DNA of 64,000 nucleotides from assembly GCA_002746645.1 (NCBI GenBank), contig PDPU01000030.1, forward strand, positions 19,872-83,871, in the 5' to 3' direction. A program made the translations under genes and the position numbers. Source of the stretch: Gammaproteobacteria bacterium. GTDB taxonomy: Bacteria; Pseudomonadota; Gammaproteobacteria; Granulosicoccales; Granulosicoccaceae. A model generated the notes under the pieces. The model searched no databases. It was not told the DNA's origin and saw only the letters and a list, made by a program, of their open reading frames with translations. Shown piece after piece: positions 16,833 to 24,798 of the stretch (position 1 is its first letter; every line of letters starts with the position of its first letter).

Positions 16833-18227
16833 TCAGCCCGTCTGCTTCTTCAGATGATAGGACTTCGCTCTCGTCACGCTGTGATAGCCGAGCACCGAGA
16901 GCCCTTCGCCACGACCGGTATCCTTGCAGCCCGTCCAGCAGAGTGACGGATCGAGGTAATCGCAACGATTCATGAACACCGTGCCGGTTCGTATCTCGCT
17001 GCCGATGCGCGCTGCCCGTGCGACGTCGCCGGTCCACAGCGACGCCGTGAGCCCGTAGTGACTGTCGTTCATGAGACGAACCGCCTCGGCATCGTCGCGC
17101 ACCTTCATGATGCCTACCACCGGGCCGAAGCTCTCCTCGCGCATGATGTCCATGTCGTGGGTCACGTCGACGAGAATCTGCGGCGCAAGGTAGGCGCCAT
17201 CATCGTCGGCCGGAAACCCGGACGCGTCGATCAGCGGCGTCGCACCCTGCGCAATGGCATCGGCGGTCTGACGACGGACGAGTTCGGCAAAGCGTCGGTG
17301 CGCCATCGGGCCCAGCGTCGTCGCTTCATCGAGCGGATTGCCGAGCACGTAGTTGCTGACGATGGCACAGGCCTTCTCCACCACGTCATCGAACAGCGAC
17401 TCGGCCACGTAGATGCGCTCGATGCCACAGCAGCACTGGCCCGAATTGAACATGGCTCCATCGATCAGGGTATCGACCGCAGCATCGACATCGGCATCAT
17501 CCATCACGTAACCCGGATCCTTGCCCCCGAGTTCGAGACCGACGCCCGTGAAGGTGCCGGCAGCGGCCTGCTCGATGGCGCGCCCACCATTCACCGAGCC
17601 CGTGAAGTTCACGAAATCGAAGGCGCGCGCCGAGATGAGCGACGCGGTCAGTTCATGACTCAGGGCAAGATTCTGGAACACGTCCGCCGGCACACCCGCA
17701 GCATGAAACGCGCTCGCCAGACGCTCACCCACAAGCAGCGTCTGCGTCGCGTGCTTGAGACAGACGGCGTTGCCCGCGACCAGTGCCGGCACGATGGTGT
17801 TGATGGCCGTCATGTAGGGGTAGTTCCAGGGCGCCACCACCAGCACCACACCCAGGGGTTCACGTTCGATACGTCGCTCGAAGGCAGCGCTGTCCTCGAC
17901 GACGATGGGCGCAAGGCCTTCATCGGCCAGCGCCAGCATGCCGGTGGTGCGCTCGTCCACACCGCCGGACTCGCCACCGTAACGAATGGGGCGACCCATC
18001 TGCCAGGCGAGTTCCGGCACGATCTCGTCGTTCATGGCACCGAGCCGATCGATGGCATCACGCACCAGCGCCATGCGTTCGCTGCGATCACGCGCAGCCC
18101 AGTCACGCTGGGCCGCACGCGCGGCGGCAGCCTTCCGGTTTGCCTCGTCGACAGAGAGAACGGCACGTTCGGCGTAGACGGAACCGTCAATCGGAGAAAT
18201 GCACTGGAGCATCAACGTGGAAGACAT
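16833..18227 (-). CDS. Aldehyde dehydrogenase family protein
   Basis: A 464-residue NAD(P)-dependent aldehyde dehydrogenase. The catalytic cysteine region is FNSGQCCCGIERIYV and the general-base glutamate region is GVGLELGGKDPGYV; the cofactor segment APWNYPYMTAINTIVPAL is intact. It would turn the aldehyde formed by the adjacent alcohol dehydrogenase into an acid. It is somewhat short at the N-terminus relative to 480-500-residue relatives but begins at a plausible ISPIDGSVYAE strand. No strong ribosome site was found. The gap to the upstream glutamine-synthetase-like gene is 120 bp without another gene. Confidence 0.9.
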   Translation of the reverse strand: MSSTLMLQCISPIDGSVYAERAVLSVDEANRKAAAARAAQRDWAARDRSERMALVRDAIDRLGAMNDEIVPELAWQMGRPIRYGGESGGVDERTTGMLALADEGLAPIVVEDSAAFERRIEREPLGVVLVVAPWNYPYMTAINTIVPALVAGNAVCLKHATQTLLVGERLASAFHAAGVPADVFQNLALSHELTASLISARAFDFVNFTGSVNGGRAIEQAAAGTFTGVGLELGGKDPGYVMDDADVDAAVDTLIDGAMFNSGQCCCGIERIYVAESLFDDVVEKACAIVSNYVLGNPLDEATTLGPMAHRRFAELVRRQTADAIAQGATPLIDASGFPADDDGAYLAPQILVDVTHDMDIMREESFGPVVGIMKVRDDAEAVRLMNDSHYGLTASLWTGDVARAARIGSEIRTGTVFMNRCDYLDPSLCWTGCKDTGRGEGLSVLGYHSVTRAKSYHLKKQTG

Positions 18228-18347
18228 GGCGGCAATTGGTCGGATTCAAGAGGTTGACGAATCGAAAGCGCGGCATTCCCCGGCTCTCGCGGAACTGCCT
18301 GCACGGAGGCATTCCTTTCCCTGGCTGCGAGCTGCTTCCGGAACGTA

Positions 18348-19715
18348 TCACACACGTTCGAAGCCTCGCCTCACTTCATAGTCGGTCACGATCCGGTCGA
18401 ATTCTTCCTGCTCCCATTCGGCACAGCGTACGTAGTGATCGACCACGGCGTCGCCAAAGGCGTCGCGAAGCATCGACGACTCCCTGAGCGCCTGCGCCGC
18501 TTCGCGAAGACTCGACGGCAACTGTTCCGCCTCGTCATTCACGTAGGCGTCGCCGCGAAACTCCTCCGCCATGCTCAGACCTTCCTCGATTCCGCGAATG
18601 CCGGCCGCAAGCTGCGCCGCCATGGCGAGGTAGGGATTCATGTCGGCACCACCGATGCGGCATTCGACGCGAACACCGGGTGAATCGGGTGCGACGATGC
18701 GATAACCCGCAGTGCGGTTGTCGATCGACCAGACCACGCGGGTCGGTGCAAAGGTGCCTTTGGCAAAACGCTTGTAGGAGTTGATGTAGGGCGCGAGGAA
18801 GAACGTGCAGTCGCGCGTGTACTTCAACAGTCCGGCAAGGTAGTGCTGCATGATGACCGACATGCCGTGCTCGGCGTCGGCATCGAAGAAGGCAGGCTCG
18901 CCATCGACATCGATCAGCGACTGGTGGATATGGCTGCTTGAACCGACCGAACCCTCGTGCGTCTTCGACAGAAAGGTGGCGCTGCGTCCGGCCTGCCAGG
19001 CCACTTCCTTCACGGCGTGCTTGGCAATGCTGTGGTTGTCGGCCATGTCGAGCGCATCGGTGTAGCGGATGTTGAGCTCCTCCTGGCCACGCTCGGCTTC
19101 GCCCTTGGTGCTCTCGACCGGCACGCCCGCGGCATGGAGGGTGTTCCGCAGCCGTCTCATGACAGGCTCTTCCGTGGCCGTCTGGAAAAGATGATAATCC
19201 TCGTTGTAGGGGCTGATGGGTTCGAGATCACGATACTGCTTGTCACGTGCTTCCTCGTAGGATTCACGATAGAGGAAGAACTCGAGTTCGGTGGCGGCGT
19301 TGCAGCGATAGCCGAGTTCACCCAGTCGCGCGACCATCTTGCGCAGCATCGAACGCGGTGCATGCGGTATCGGCTCGTGGCTGTGATGATCTTCGACATC
19401 GCAGAGCACCAAGGCTGCGCCCTCGGTCCAGGCGGCGAGGCGCAGGGTGGAAAGATCCGGTTTCATGGCATGGTCGCCATAACCCGCCTGCCAGCTCGTG
19501 GCAGCGTAACCGTCGGGCGTGGCCATCTCCATGTCGGTGGCCAGCAGGTAGTTGCAGCAGTGCGTTTCCTCGTGCGCCGTTTCGAGAAAGTTCTGCACGT
19601 GAAAGCGCTTGCCCATGAGCCTTCCCTGCATGTCGACGATGGCGACGACGACCGTGTCGATGCGGCCGTCTGCAGCGAGGTCACGGAGTTGGTCGAGTGT
19701 GAGGTTGCCGGGCAT
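18348..19715 (-). CDS. Glutamine synthetase family protein (gamma-glutamylamide synthetase-like)
   Basis: A 455-residue protein with the beta-grasp N-terminal domain and catalytic domain of glutamine synthetases. The metal-binding segments ATELEFFLYRE (near residue 135), EAERGQEELNIRY (210) and SSSHIHQSL (265) and the VVWSIDNRTAGYR arginine loop are recognisable. The sequence is of the PuuA/GlnA3-4 type, which link glutamate to amines rather than ammonia. Surrounded by alcohol and aldehyde dehydrogenases and a TRAP importer, it probably gamma-glutamylates an amine or amino alcohol; the substrate is inference. It starts with ATG at 19715, 142 bp after the TRAP binding-protein gene. Confidence 0.86.
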   Translation of the reverse strand: MPGNLTLDQLRDLAADGRIDTVVVAIVDMQGRLMGKRFHVQNFLETAHEETHCCNYLLATDMEMATPDGYAATSWQAGYGDHAMKPDLSTLRLAAWTEGAALVLCDVEDHHSHEPIPHAPRSMLRKMVARLGELGYRCNAATELEFFLYRESYEEARDKQYRDLEPISPYNEDYHLFQTATEEPVMRRLRNTLHAAGVPVESTKGEAERGQEELNIRYTDALDMADNHSIAKHAVKEVAWQAGRSATFLSKTHEGSVGSSSHIHQSLIDVDGEPAFFDADAEHGMSVIMQHYLAGLLKYTRDCTFFLAPYINSYKRFAKGTFAPTRVVWSIDNRTAGYRIVAPDSPGVRVECRIGGADMNPYLAMAAQLAAGIRGIEEGLSMAEEFRGDAYVNDEAEQLPSSLREAAQALRESSMLRDAFGDAVVDHYVRCAEWEQEEFDRIVTDYEVRRGFERV

Positions 19716-19857
19716 GAGAATGGCCTTTCGGGTTGCAGTGAAAAACGGGTATCAGCGTGAAACTGCAGGAAAACCCTGCGAGAAGGCTGCTGGATGAATC
19801 GGCGAGGCGATGGCAGGGCAAGGCCACAGGCGAGCCTCGCCCCGTCGAAGCCGACAC

Positions 19858-20904
19858 TCAACCGTAGCGATACGGACGACCGGCCTTCTCCATGGTCGCG
19901 TTGTACTGCCTGAGGATCTCGACCACCTTCGCCTTGGTTTCGGACTCGGCGGCGATCTCGTCCCAGAACTTCTTCGCGGCTTCTTCCACCACGGCCCATT
20001 CTTCGTCGGGGATGGTGGTGAGTTCCATCTTCGACCCATTGACGCGAAGATCCGCCTCGCCACCCCAGTACCACCACTGGCGATAGTAGTGCGAACTGTC
20101 CATGGCGAGCTTCAGGAGTTCCTTGAGATCATCGGGAAGCTCGTTGTACTTGTCCATGTTGGCGAAGAAGGAACCACTCCAGGCACCCGAGATGTTGTTG
20201 GTGAGGAAGTAACTGGTGACGTCGGCCCAGCCGACGGTGTAATCCTCGGTGATGCCGGACCAGGCGATACCGTCAAGCTCGCCGGTCTGCATCGCCACTT
20301 CGATGTCTTCCCAGGGCAGTGTCACCGGCACCACACCGAACTGGCTCAGGAAGCGCCCGGCGGTCGGGAAGGTGAACACGCGCTTGCCCTTCATGTCCTC
20401 GAGTGAACGGATCGGATCCGTGGTGGCGAAATGGCAGGGATCCCAGGCACCGGCCGAAAGCCACTTCACGCCCACCTTGCTGTATTCCTCGTCCCAGATC
20501 TCGTTGAGTCCGTACTGGTTGAAGAGCACCGGCACGTCGAGCGAATAGCGGCTGGCGAAGGGAAAGTAGCCACCGAACACCGTCACTTCCGTCGGCGATG
20601 CCATCGAGTCATCATCCGACTGCACGGCATCGATGGTGCCTTTCTGCACGGCGCGAAAGAGCTCACCCGTAGGCACGAGCTGATCGGCGAAATAGAGTTC
20701 GATCTCCATGCGATCGCCCGCGATCCTGTTGAAGGAGTCGATGGCAGGCTTGACCACGTGTTCGGCGAGTGCCGGGCCGGCGTAGGTCTGCATGCGCCAC
20801 TTGATCTTCGACTTTGCATGAATCGCGGGTGCCCCGAGAATGGCTCCGGTACCGACTGCAGCGGTCCCTGCCGCCTTGCCCAGAAACTTCCGACGTGTAC
20901 TCAT
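19858..20904 (-). CDS. TRAP transporter substrate-binding protein, DctP family, Tat-type signal
   Basis: A 348-residue periplasmic binding protein. The N-terminus MSTRRKFLGKA followed by an alanine/glycine-rich stretch to AIHAKSK is a twin-arginine signal, so export is probably folded through Tat. The mature domain has RSLEDMKGKRVFT and the ligand-side arginine/aromatic stretch ESETKA-preceding YYRQWWYWGGEADLR, characteristic of DctP/FcbT1-like proteins that bind carboxylate-bearing ligands. The start at 20904 is set by a GAGGAG site nine bases upstream; the open frame beyond it is antisense to nothing conserved. It follows the two membrane genes of the same transporter. Confidence 0.92.
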   Translation of the reverse strand: MSTRRKFLGKAAGTAAVGTGAILGAPAIHAKSKIKWRMQTYAGPALAEHVVKPAIDSFNRIAGDRMEIELYFADQLVPTGELFRAVQKGTIDAVQSDDDSMASPTEVTVFGGYFPFASRYSLDVPVLFNQYGLNEIWDEEYSKVGVKWLSAGAWDPCHFATTDPIRSLEDMKGKRVFTFPTAGRFLSQFGVVPVTLPWEDIEVAMQTGELDGIAWSGITEDYTVGWADVTSYFLTNNISGAWSGSFFANMDKYNELPDDLKELLKLAMDSSHYYRQWWYWGGEADLRVNGSKMELTTIPDEEWAVVEEAAKKFWDEIAAESETKAKVVEILRQYNATMEKAGRPYRYG

Positions 20905-20972
20905 GATTACTTCTCCTCGTTGTGGAGGCAGTGCTGAATCTCGCACCGCCCGGGTTCGGTCAGCTGTTGTCT

Positions 20973-22295
20973 TCAGCGACCGTAAACGGTTTCCGGAAGC
21001 CACAGCGCGAGTTGCGGAAAGGCCATGATGATCGCCAGCGCCAGGATCATCACGCACGCGAACGGCACGATGGAGCGGTAGATGTCGCCGAGCGTGATCT
21101 CGGGTGGCGCCATCGCACGCATCAGAAAGAGGTTGTAGCCGAAGGGCGGCGTCATGTAGGCGATCTGCGTGGTGATGGTGTAGAGCACGCCATACCAGAT
21201 GAGATCGAAGCCGAGTGCATCGACCAGTGGTACATACAGTGGCGCGACGATCACGAGCATCGCCGTGTCGTCGAGAAAGGTGCCCATGAGGATGAAGGAC
21301 AACTGCATCAGGATCAGGATCATCCAGGGGTTGAGCCCCAGCTTTTCGGTGAAGAGATCGTCGATGGCGCGAACCGCACCGAGGCCGTCGAACACGGCGC
21401 CGAAACACAGTGCGGCGAGAATGATCCACATGAACATGCAGCTGATGGCGAGCGTCTCACGCACCGACACTTCGAACACCTCGCGATTCATGCGCCCTTT
21501 CACGACGGCAGCGACGAAGGCGGCAATGGCACCGATGGCCGAACTTTCGACAAGACTGGTCCAGCCGTTGACAAAGGGAATCATCATGGCCGCGAAGATC
21601 ACGAGCGGCAGCAGGCCCGCCCCCAGCAGCCTCACCTTTTCGGCACGGGGTATGTGACGCTCCTCTGCGGGCATGGGTGGCCCCAGTGAGGGCTGCAATC
21701 GGCAGCGTATCGCAATGTAGAGGATGAACATGGCTGCCATCAGCAGACCCGGCACCACGCCTGCAAGCCAGAGCTGCCCCACCGGCTGGCGCGCGATCAT
21801 GGCGTAGAGCACGAGCACCACCGAGGGAGGCACGAGAATACCGAGCGAGGAACCGGCCTGGATGACGCCGGTGACCATGCGTTTGTCGTAACCACGCTTG
21901 AGCAGTTCCGGCAATGCAATGGTGGCCCCTATGGCCATGCCGGCAACCGAGAGGCCATTCATCGCGGAAACCAGCACCATGAGCCCGATGGTGCCGATGG
22001 CAAGCCCGCCATGCAGCCCGCCCATCCACACATGGAACATGCGATAGAGATCATTGGCGAGACCGGATTCGGAAAGGACGTAGCCCATGAAGATGAACAT
22101 CGGCAGCGTCAGCAGCGGATACCACTTCATGAGCTTCATCGCGGCCGCAAAACCGAAGTCGGAACCGCCCGTGCCATAGAGCGCGATGGCCGCGATGCAA
22201 CCCACCGCACCGATGGCCGCGAACACGCGCTGCCCGGTCAGCAGCATCAGCATCATCGAGGCGAACATCGTCAGCGCGATGAGTTCGTAGGACAT
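20973..22295 (-). CDS. TRAP transporter large permease, DctM subunit
   Basis: A 440-residue membrane protein with about a dozen hydrophobic segments, of the DctM family. Recognisable segments are SYELIALTMFASMM at the start, SMAIGATIALPELLKRGYDKRM around residue 130, GSSLGILVPPSVVLVLYA, and MGTFLDDTAMLVIVAPLYVPL near residue 355. It forms the ion-driven import channel of the TRAP system. The start codon overlaps the DctQ stop by one base (TGATG), so translation is coupled. The ATG at 22295 was chosen because family similarity begins there. Confidence 0.93.
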   Translation of the reverse strand: MSYELIALTMFASMMLMLLTGQRVFAAIGAVGCIAAIALYGTGGSDFGFAAAMKLMKWYPLLTLPMFIFMGYVLSESGLANDLYRMFHVWMGGLHGGLAIGTIGLMVLVSAMNGLSVAGMAIGATIALPELLKRGYDKRMVTGVIQAGSSLGILVPPSVVLVLYAMIARQPVGQLWLAGVVPGLLMAAMFILYIAIRCRLQPSLGPPMPAEERHIPRAEKVRLLGAGLLPLVIFAAMMIPFVNGWTSLVESSAIGAIAAFVAAVVKGRMNREVFEVSVRETLAISCMFMWIILAALCFGAVFDGLGAVRAIDDLFTEKLGLNPWMILILMQLSFILMGTFLDDTAMLVIVAPLYVPLVDALGFDLIWYGVLYTITTQIAYMTPPFGYNLFLMRAMAPPEITLGDIYRSIVPFACVMILALAIIMAFPQLALWLPETVYGR

Positions 22296-22834
22296 CAGTT
22301 GTTCGCCCTCGCTTCCTGTTGGGGGTTTTCGATCTCGATGCCGCGAATGCGGGCAATGTCCTTGATGAGTTCGGACAGGGACTGCAGGATCATCAGCACG
22401 ATGCCGACGCACATGATGGTCTTGATGGGCCAGAGCAGAGGCCGCCAGGCGGTAGGGCTGCGCTCGTTGTACTCGAGCGAATAGACAAGGCTCTCGATGC
22501 CGCCGTAAAGCAGAACGCCCAGATAGAAGATCAGGAAAAGTACCGTAAAGGCATCCACCCAGGCTTTCTGCCGTGGCGTCCAGCGACCGTAGAGGAGATC
22601 CATTCTCACATTGGAACCAAGCTGGATGGAGTAGGGCCCACCGAGAATGAAGTAAGCCATCATCGCGAATTGCGCCACCTCGAGTGTCCACAGCGACGGC
22701 AGGAAGAAGGTCTTGGAGATGGACGACCACAGCAGAATGCCCATCATGACGAAGATGCCGTACATCACGATGCGGCCAATCCAGTGGTTGACGCTGTCTA
22801 TCGTGCGAACAAAGCCAAGCGCAAAGGCAGGCAT
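22295..22834 (-). CDS. TRAP transporter small permease, DctQ subunit
   Basis: A 179-residue protein with four predicted membrane helices and the DctQ core (VAQFAMMAYFILGGPYSIQLGSNVRMDLLYGRWTPRQKAWVD). It is the small membrane subunit that couples with DctM. The chosen ATG at 22834 has an AGGGAG ribosome site seven bases upstream; an in-frame ATG 35 codons further upstream lacks support and would add a non-family extension. It is the first gene of the transporter-dehydrogenase operon, whose upstream region holds the 13-bp repeats. Confidence 0.9.
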   Translation of the reverse strand: MPAFALGFVRTIDSVNHWIGRIVMYGIFVMMGILLWSSISKTFFLPSLWTLEVAQFAMMAYFILGGPYSIQLGSNVRMDLLYGRWTPRQKAWVDAFTVLFLIFYLGVLLYGGIESLVYSLEYNERSPTAWRPLLWPIKTIMCVGIVLMILQSLSELIKDIARIRGIEIENPQQEARANN

Positions 22835-22922
22835 GGCACTCCCTGGTATCCGGAACGAAGATGGAACCGACCTTGAGATCGGCAAAGCTGGCGGCCAGTA
22901 TTGCGTCGTATTCGCGGCGGTG

Positions 22923-22961
22923 TCAAGCCGCTCGGTCAAGCCGCTCGGTCAAGCCGCTCGT
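22923..22961. repeat. 13-bp direct repeat, three copies
   Basis: Three consecutive copies of TCAAGCCGCTCGG at 22923-22935, 22936-22948 and 22949-22961, the last ending in T. The tract is about 90 bp upstream of the DctQ start codon, in the promoter-side region of the TRAP operon, so it could be a regulator binding tract or a slippage array. Confidence 0.9.
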
Positions 22962-23080
22962 TCATGTCGCGTCGTCCTGCGAATCATGCGCAGGCGAGAA
23001 ACCGGTTCGCTCGAACCATCAGGCATTTCATCCATTGATGCGGTTCGCACGGAACCTTGATGCCGGTTGCATCAGACTCC

Positions 23081-23623
23081 TCACCGTCGACCGGCAGCGA
23101 CCCGGCCAACGACGAACAGCAGGGCCGCAGCCAGCCAGAGACCATCGAGAGCGCCCGCGGCGGTGAATTCGACACCCGCCGACGATGATGTACCGCCCGT
23201 GTAGCCATGGTAATCGTCTCGATCACGCGATTCGAGCGGCAGATCACGCAGGCTCGACCAGTTGTATCCACTCGCGGCATCGAGCAGATCGCCATTCCAG
23301 GCGTCGTGGATACTGATGTACATCTGATAGTAGTCACGCGGCAAGCCGTCGCGAAAACCGAGCGAAAACTCATAGGTATCGCCATAGCCGTCATTGTAGA
23401 CGACGAAGTCGCCGCCCTCATGCCGGTAGACGATGTTGCCGTAGTCGTCCTCGAGGGAGATGTCGACGTACACTTCCCATTCGGCGCCGGCATCGATATC
23501 GAGCATCACATCGAGCCGTGTGTAGTAGCCATCGAAATCATTGTCGCCGGCAAGCGCAAGGTCGATGTCGACGAGCATGACCTCATCGTCGTAGGCAAGG
23601 TAACTGTCGTATTCCGGTTGCAT
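23081..23623 (-). CDS. Choice-of-anchor-H-like extracytoplasmic protein without visible signal peptide
   Basis: A 180-residue acidic protein, rich in Asp and Tyr. The body (NDFDGYYTRLDVMLDIDAGAEWEVYVDISL and YYQMYISIHDAWNGDLLDA) resembles the beta-rich domain of 'choice-of-anchor H' surface proteins, which end in a sorting tail. The C-terminus indeed has a hydrophobic segment LDGLWLAAALLFVVG followed by basic residues, as in C-terminal sorting signals. However, the protein begins MQPEYDSYLAYDDE without any signal peptide, and only 107 bp separate it from the divergent aroF-type gene, leaving little room for a missing N-terminus. A GGGAGGG ribosome site supports the start. Function unknown. 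Confidence 0.65.
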   Translation of the reverse strand: MQPEYDSYLAYDDEVMLVDIDLALAGDNDFDGYYTRLDVMLDIDAGAEWEVYVDISLEDDYGNIVYRHEGGDFVVYNDGYGDTYEFSLGFRDGLPRDYYQMYISIHDAWNGDLLDAASGYNWSSLRDLPLESRDRDDYHGYTGGTSSSAGVEFTAAGALDGLWLAAALLFVVGRVAAGRR

Positions 23624-23730
23624 GGCTGACCCTCCCGTCAACAGGGAACAGATTGCACCCGGTGCCCTGAACCAAGCCTGAATCCGGTATGCTCGAACCC
23701 GAATGCAGCTTGTGCAATGCGGAGAATCCG

Positions 23731-24798
23731 ATGTCTTCCCCTGCGGTGGCCACGATCAATCGCCCCCTTTCGAACACGAACATTCTCTCTGAAACCCGGC
23801 TCATCACGCCGGCAGAACTCCGTGAGCGGTTTCCGCGCTCGGAAACGGCAACCACCACCATCGAGCAGGGCCGTGCCGAAGTGGAGGCGATTCTCGACCG
23901 GCGCGACAGGCGCCTTCTGGCCGTGGTCGGGCCGTGCTCGATTCACGACATCGACGCCGCGAAGGAGTATGCCGAACGTCTGCTGGCGTTGCGCGGCGAA
24001 CTCGCCGAGCGCATCAATCTCGTGATGCGTGTGTACTTCGAGAAACCTCGTACCACGGTCGGCTGGAAGGGATTCATCAACGACCCGCACCTCAACGACA
24101 GTTTCGACATCACCACGGGGCTTTCCCGGGCGCGCGAACTGCTGACCTGGCTCGCCGAACTCGGCCTCCCCACCGGCACCGAAGCGCTCGACCCGATCAG
24201 TCCGCAATACCTGTCGGATCTGTTTTCCTGGGCGGCCATCGGCGCGCGCACCACCGAGTCCCAGACCCATCGCGAAATGTCGAGCGGACTGTCGATGCCG
24301 GTCGGTTTCAAGAACGGCACCAACGGTGACCTCGAGGTTGCCATCAATGCCATGCACTCGGCCGCATCCCCGCACCGCTTTCTCGGCATCGACACCGAAG
24401 GGCGTGCCACCATTCTCGAAACCCGCGGCAACCGCTACGGCCACGTGATCCTGCGCGGCGGCAAACGCCCGAACTACGACTCGGCGAGCGTGGCGGAAGC
24501 CGAACAGGCACTGGATGCAGCAGGGCTTCCCAGGCGCCTGATGATCGATTGCTCCCACGCGAACGCGAACAAGGATCATCAGCGCCAGCCGCTCGTGGCA
24601 CGCGACGTGGCGCGGCAGATCGCGGCAGGCAACGAGTCGATCATCGGCATCATGCTCGAATCGCACCTCAAGGGCGGCAATCAGAAACTCGGCGACCCGC
24701 GTGAACTCGAGTATGGCGTGTCGATAACCGACAAGTGCATCGACTGGGAGACCACCGCTGCACTGCTGAAAGAGCTGGCGGAGGCGGTACCGGAATGA
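23731..24798 (+). CDS. 3-deoxy-7-phosphoheptulonate synthase, class I
   Basis: A 355-residue DAHP synthase of the AroF/G/H type, which condenses phosphoenolpyruvate and erythrose 4-phosphate in the first step of aromatic biosynthesis. Active-site segments include VVGPCSIHD (about residue 70), RVYFEKPRTTVGWKG, the substrate lysine in GFKNGTNGD, and the metal-ligand segment IDCSHANANKDH. The ATG at 23731 is preceded by GGAG and matches family starts. Which feedback type it is cannot be read safely. Its stop overlaps the NAD synthetase start by ATGA, an unusual coupling. Confidence 0.93.
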   Translation: MSSPAVATINRPLSNTNILSETRLITPAELRERFPRSETATTTIEQGRAEVEAILDRRDRRLLAVVGPCSIHDIDAAKEYAERLLALRGELAERINLVMRVYFEKPRTTVGWKGFINDPHLNDSFDITTGLSRARELLTWLAELGLPTGTEALDPISPQYLSDLFSWAAIGARTTESQTHREMSSGLSMPVGFKNGTNGDLEVAINAMHSAASPHRFLGIDTEGRATILETRGNRYGHVILRGGKRPNYDSASVAEAEQALDAAGLPRRLMIDCSHANANKDHQRQPLVARDVARQIAAGNESIIGIMLESHLKGGNQKLGDPRELEYGVSITDKCIDWETTAALLKELAEAVPE

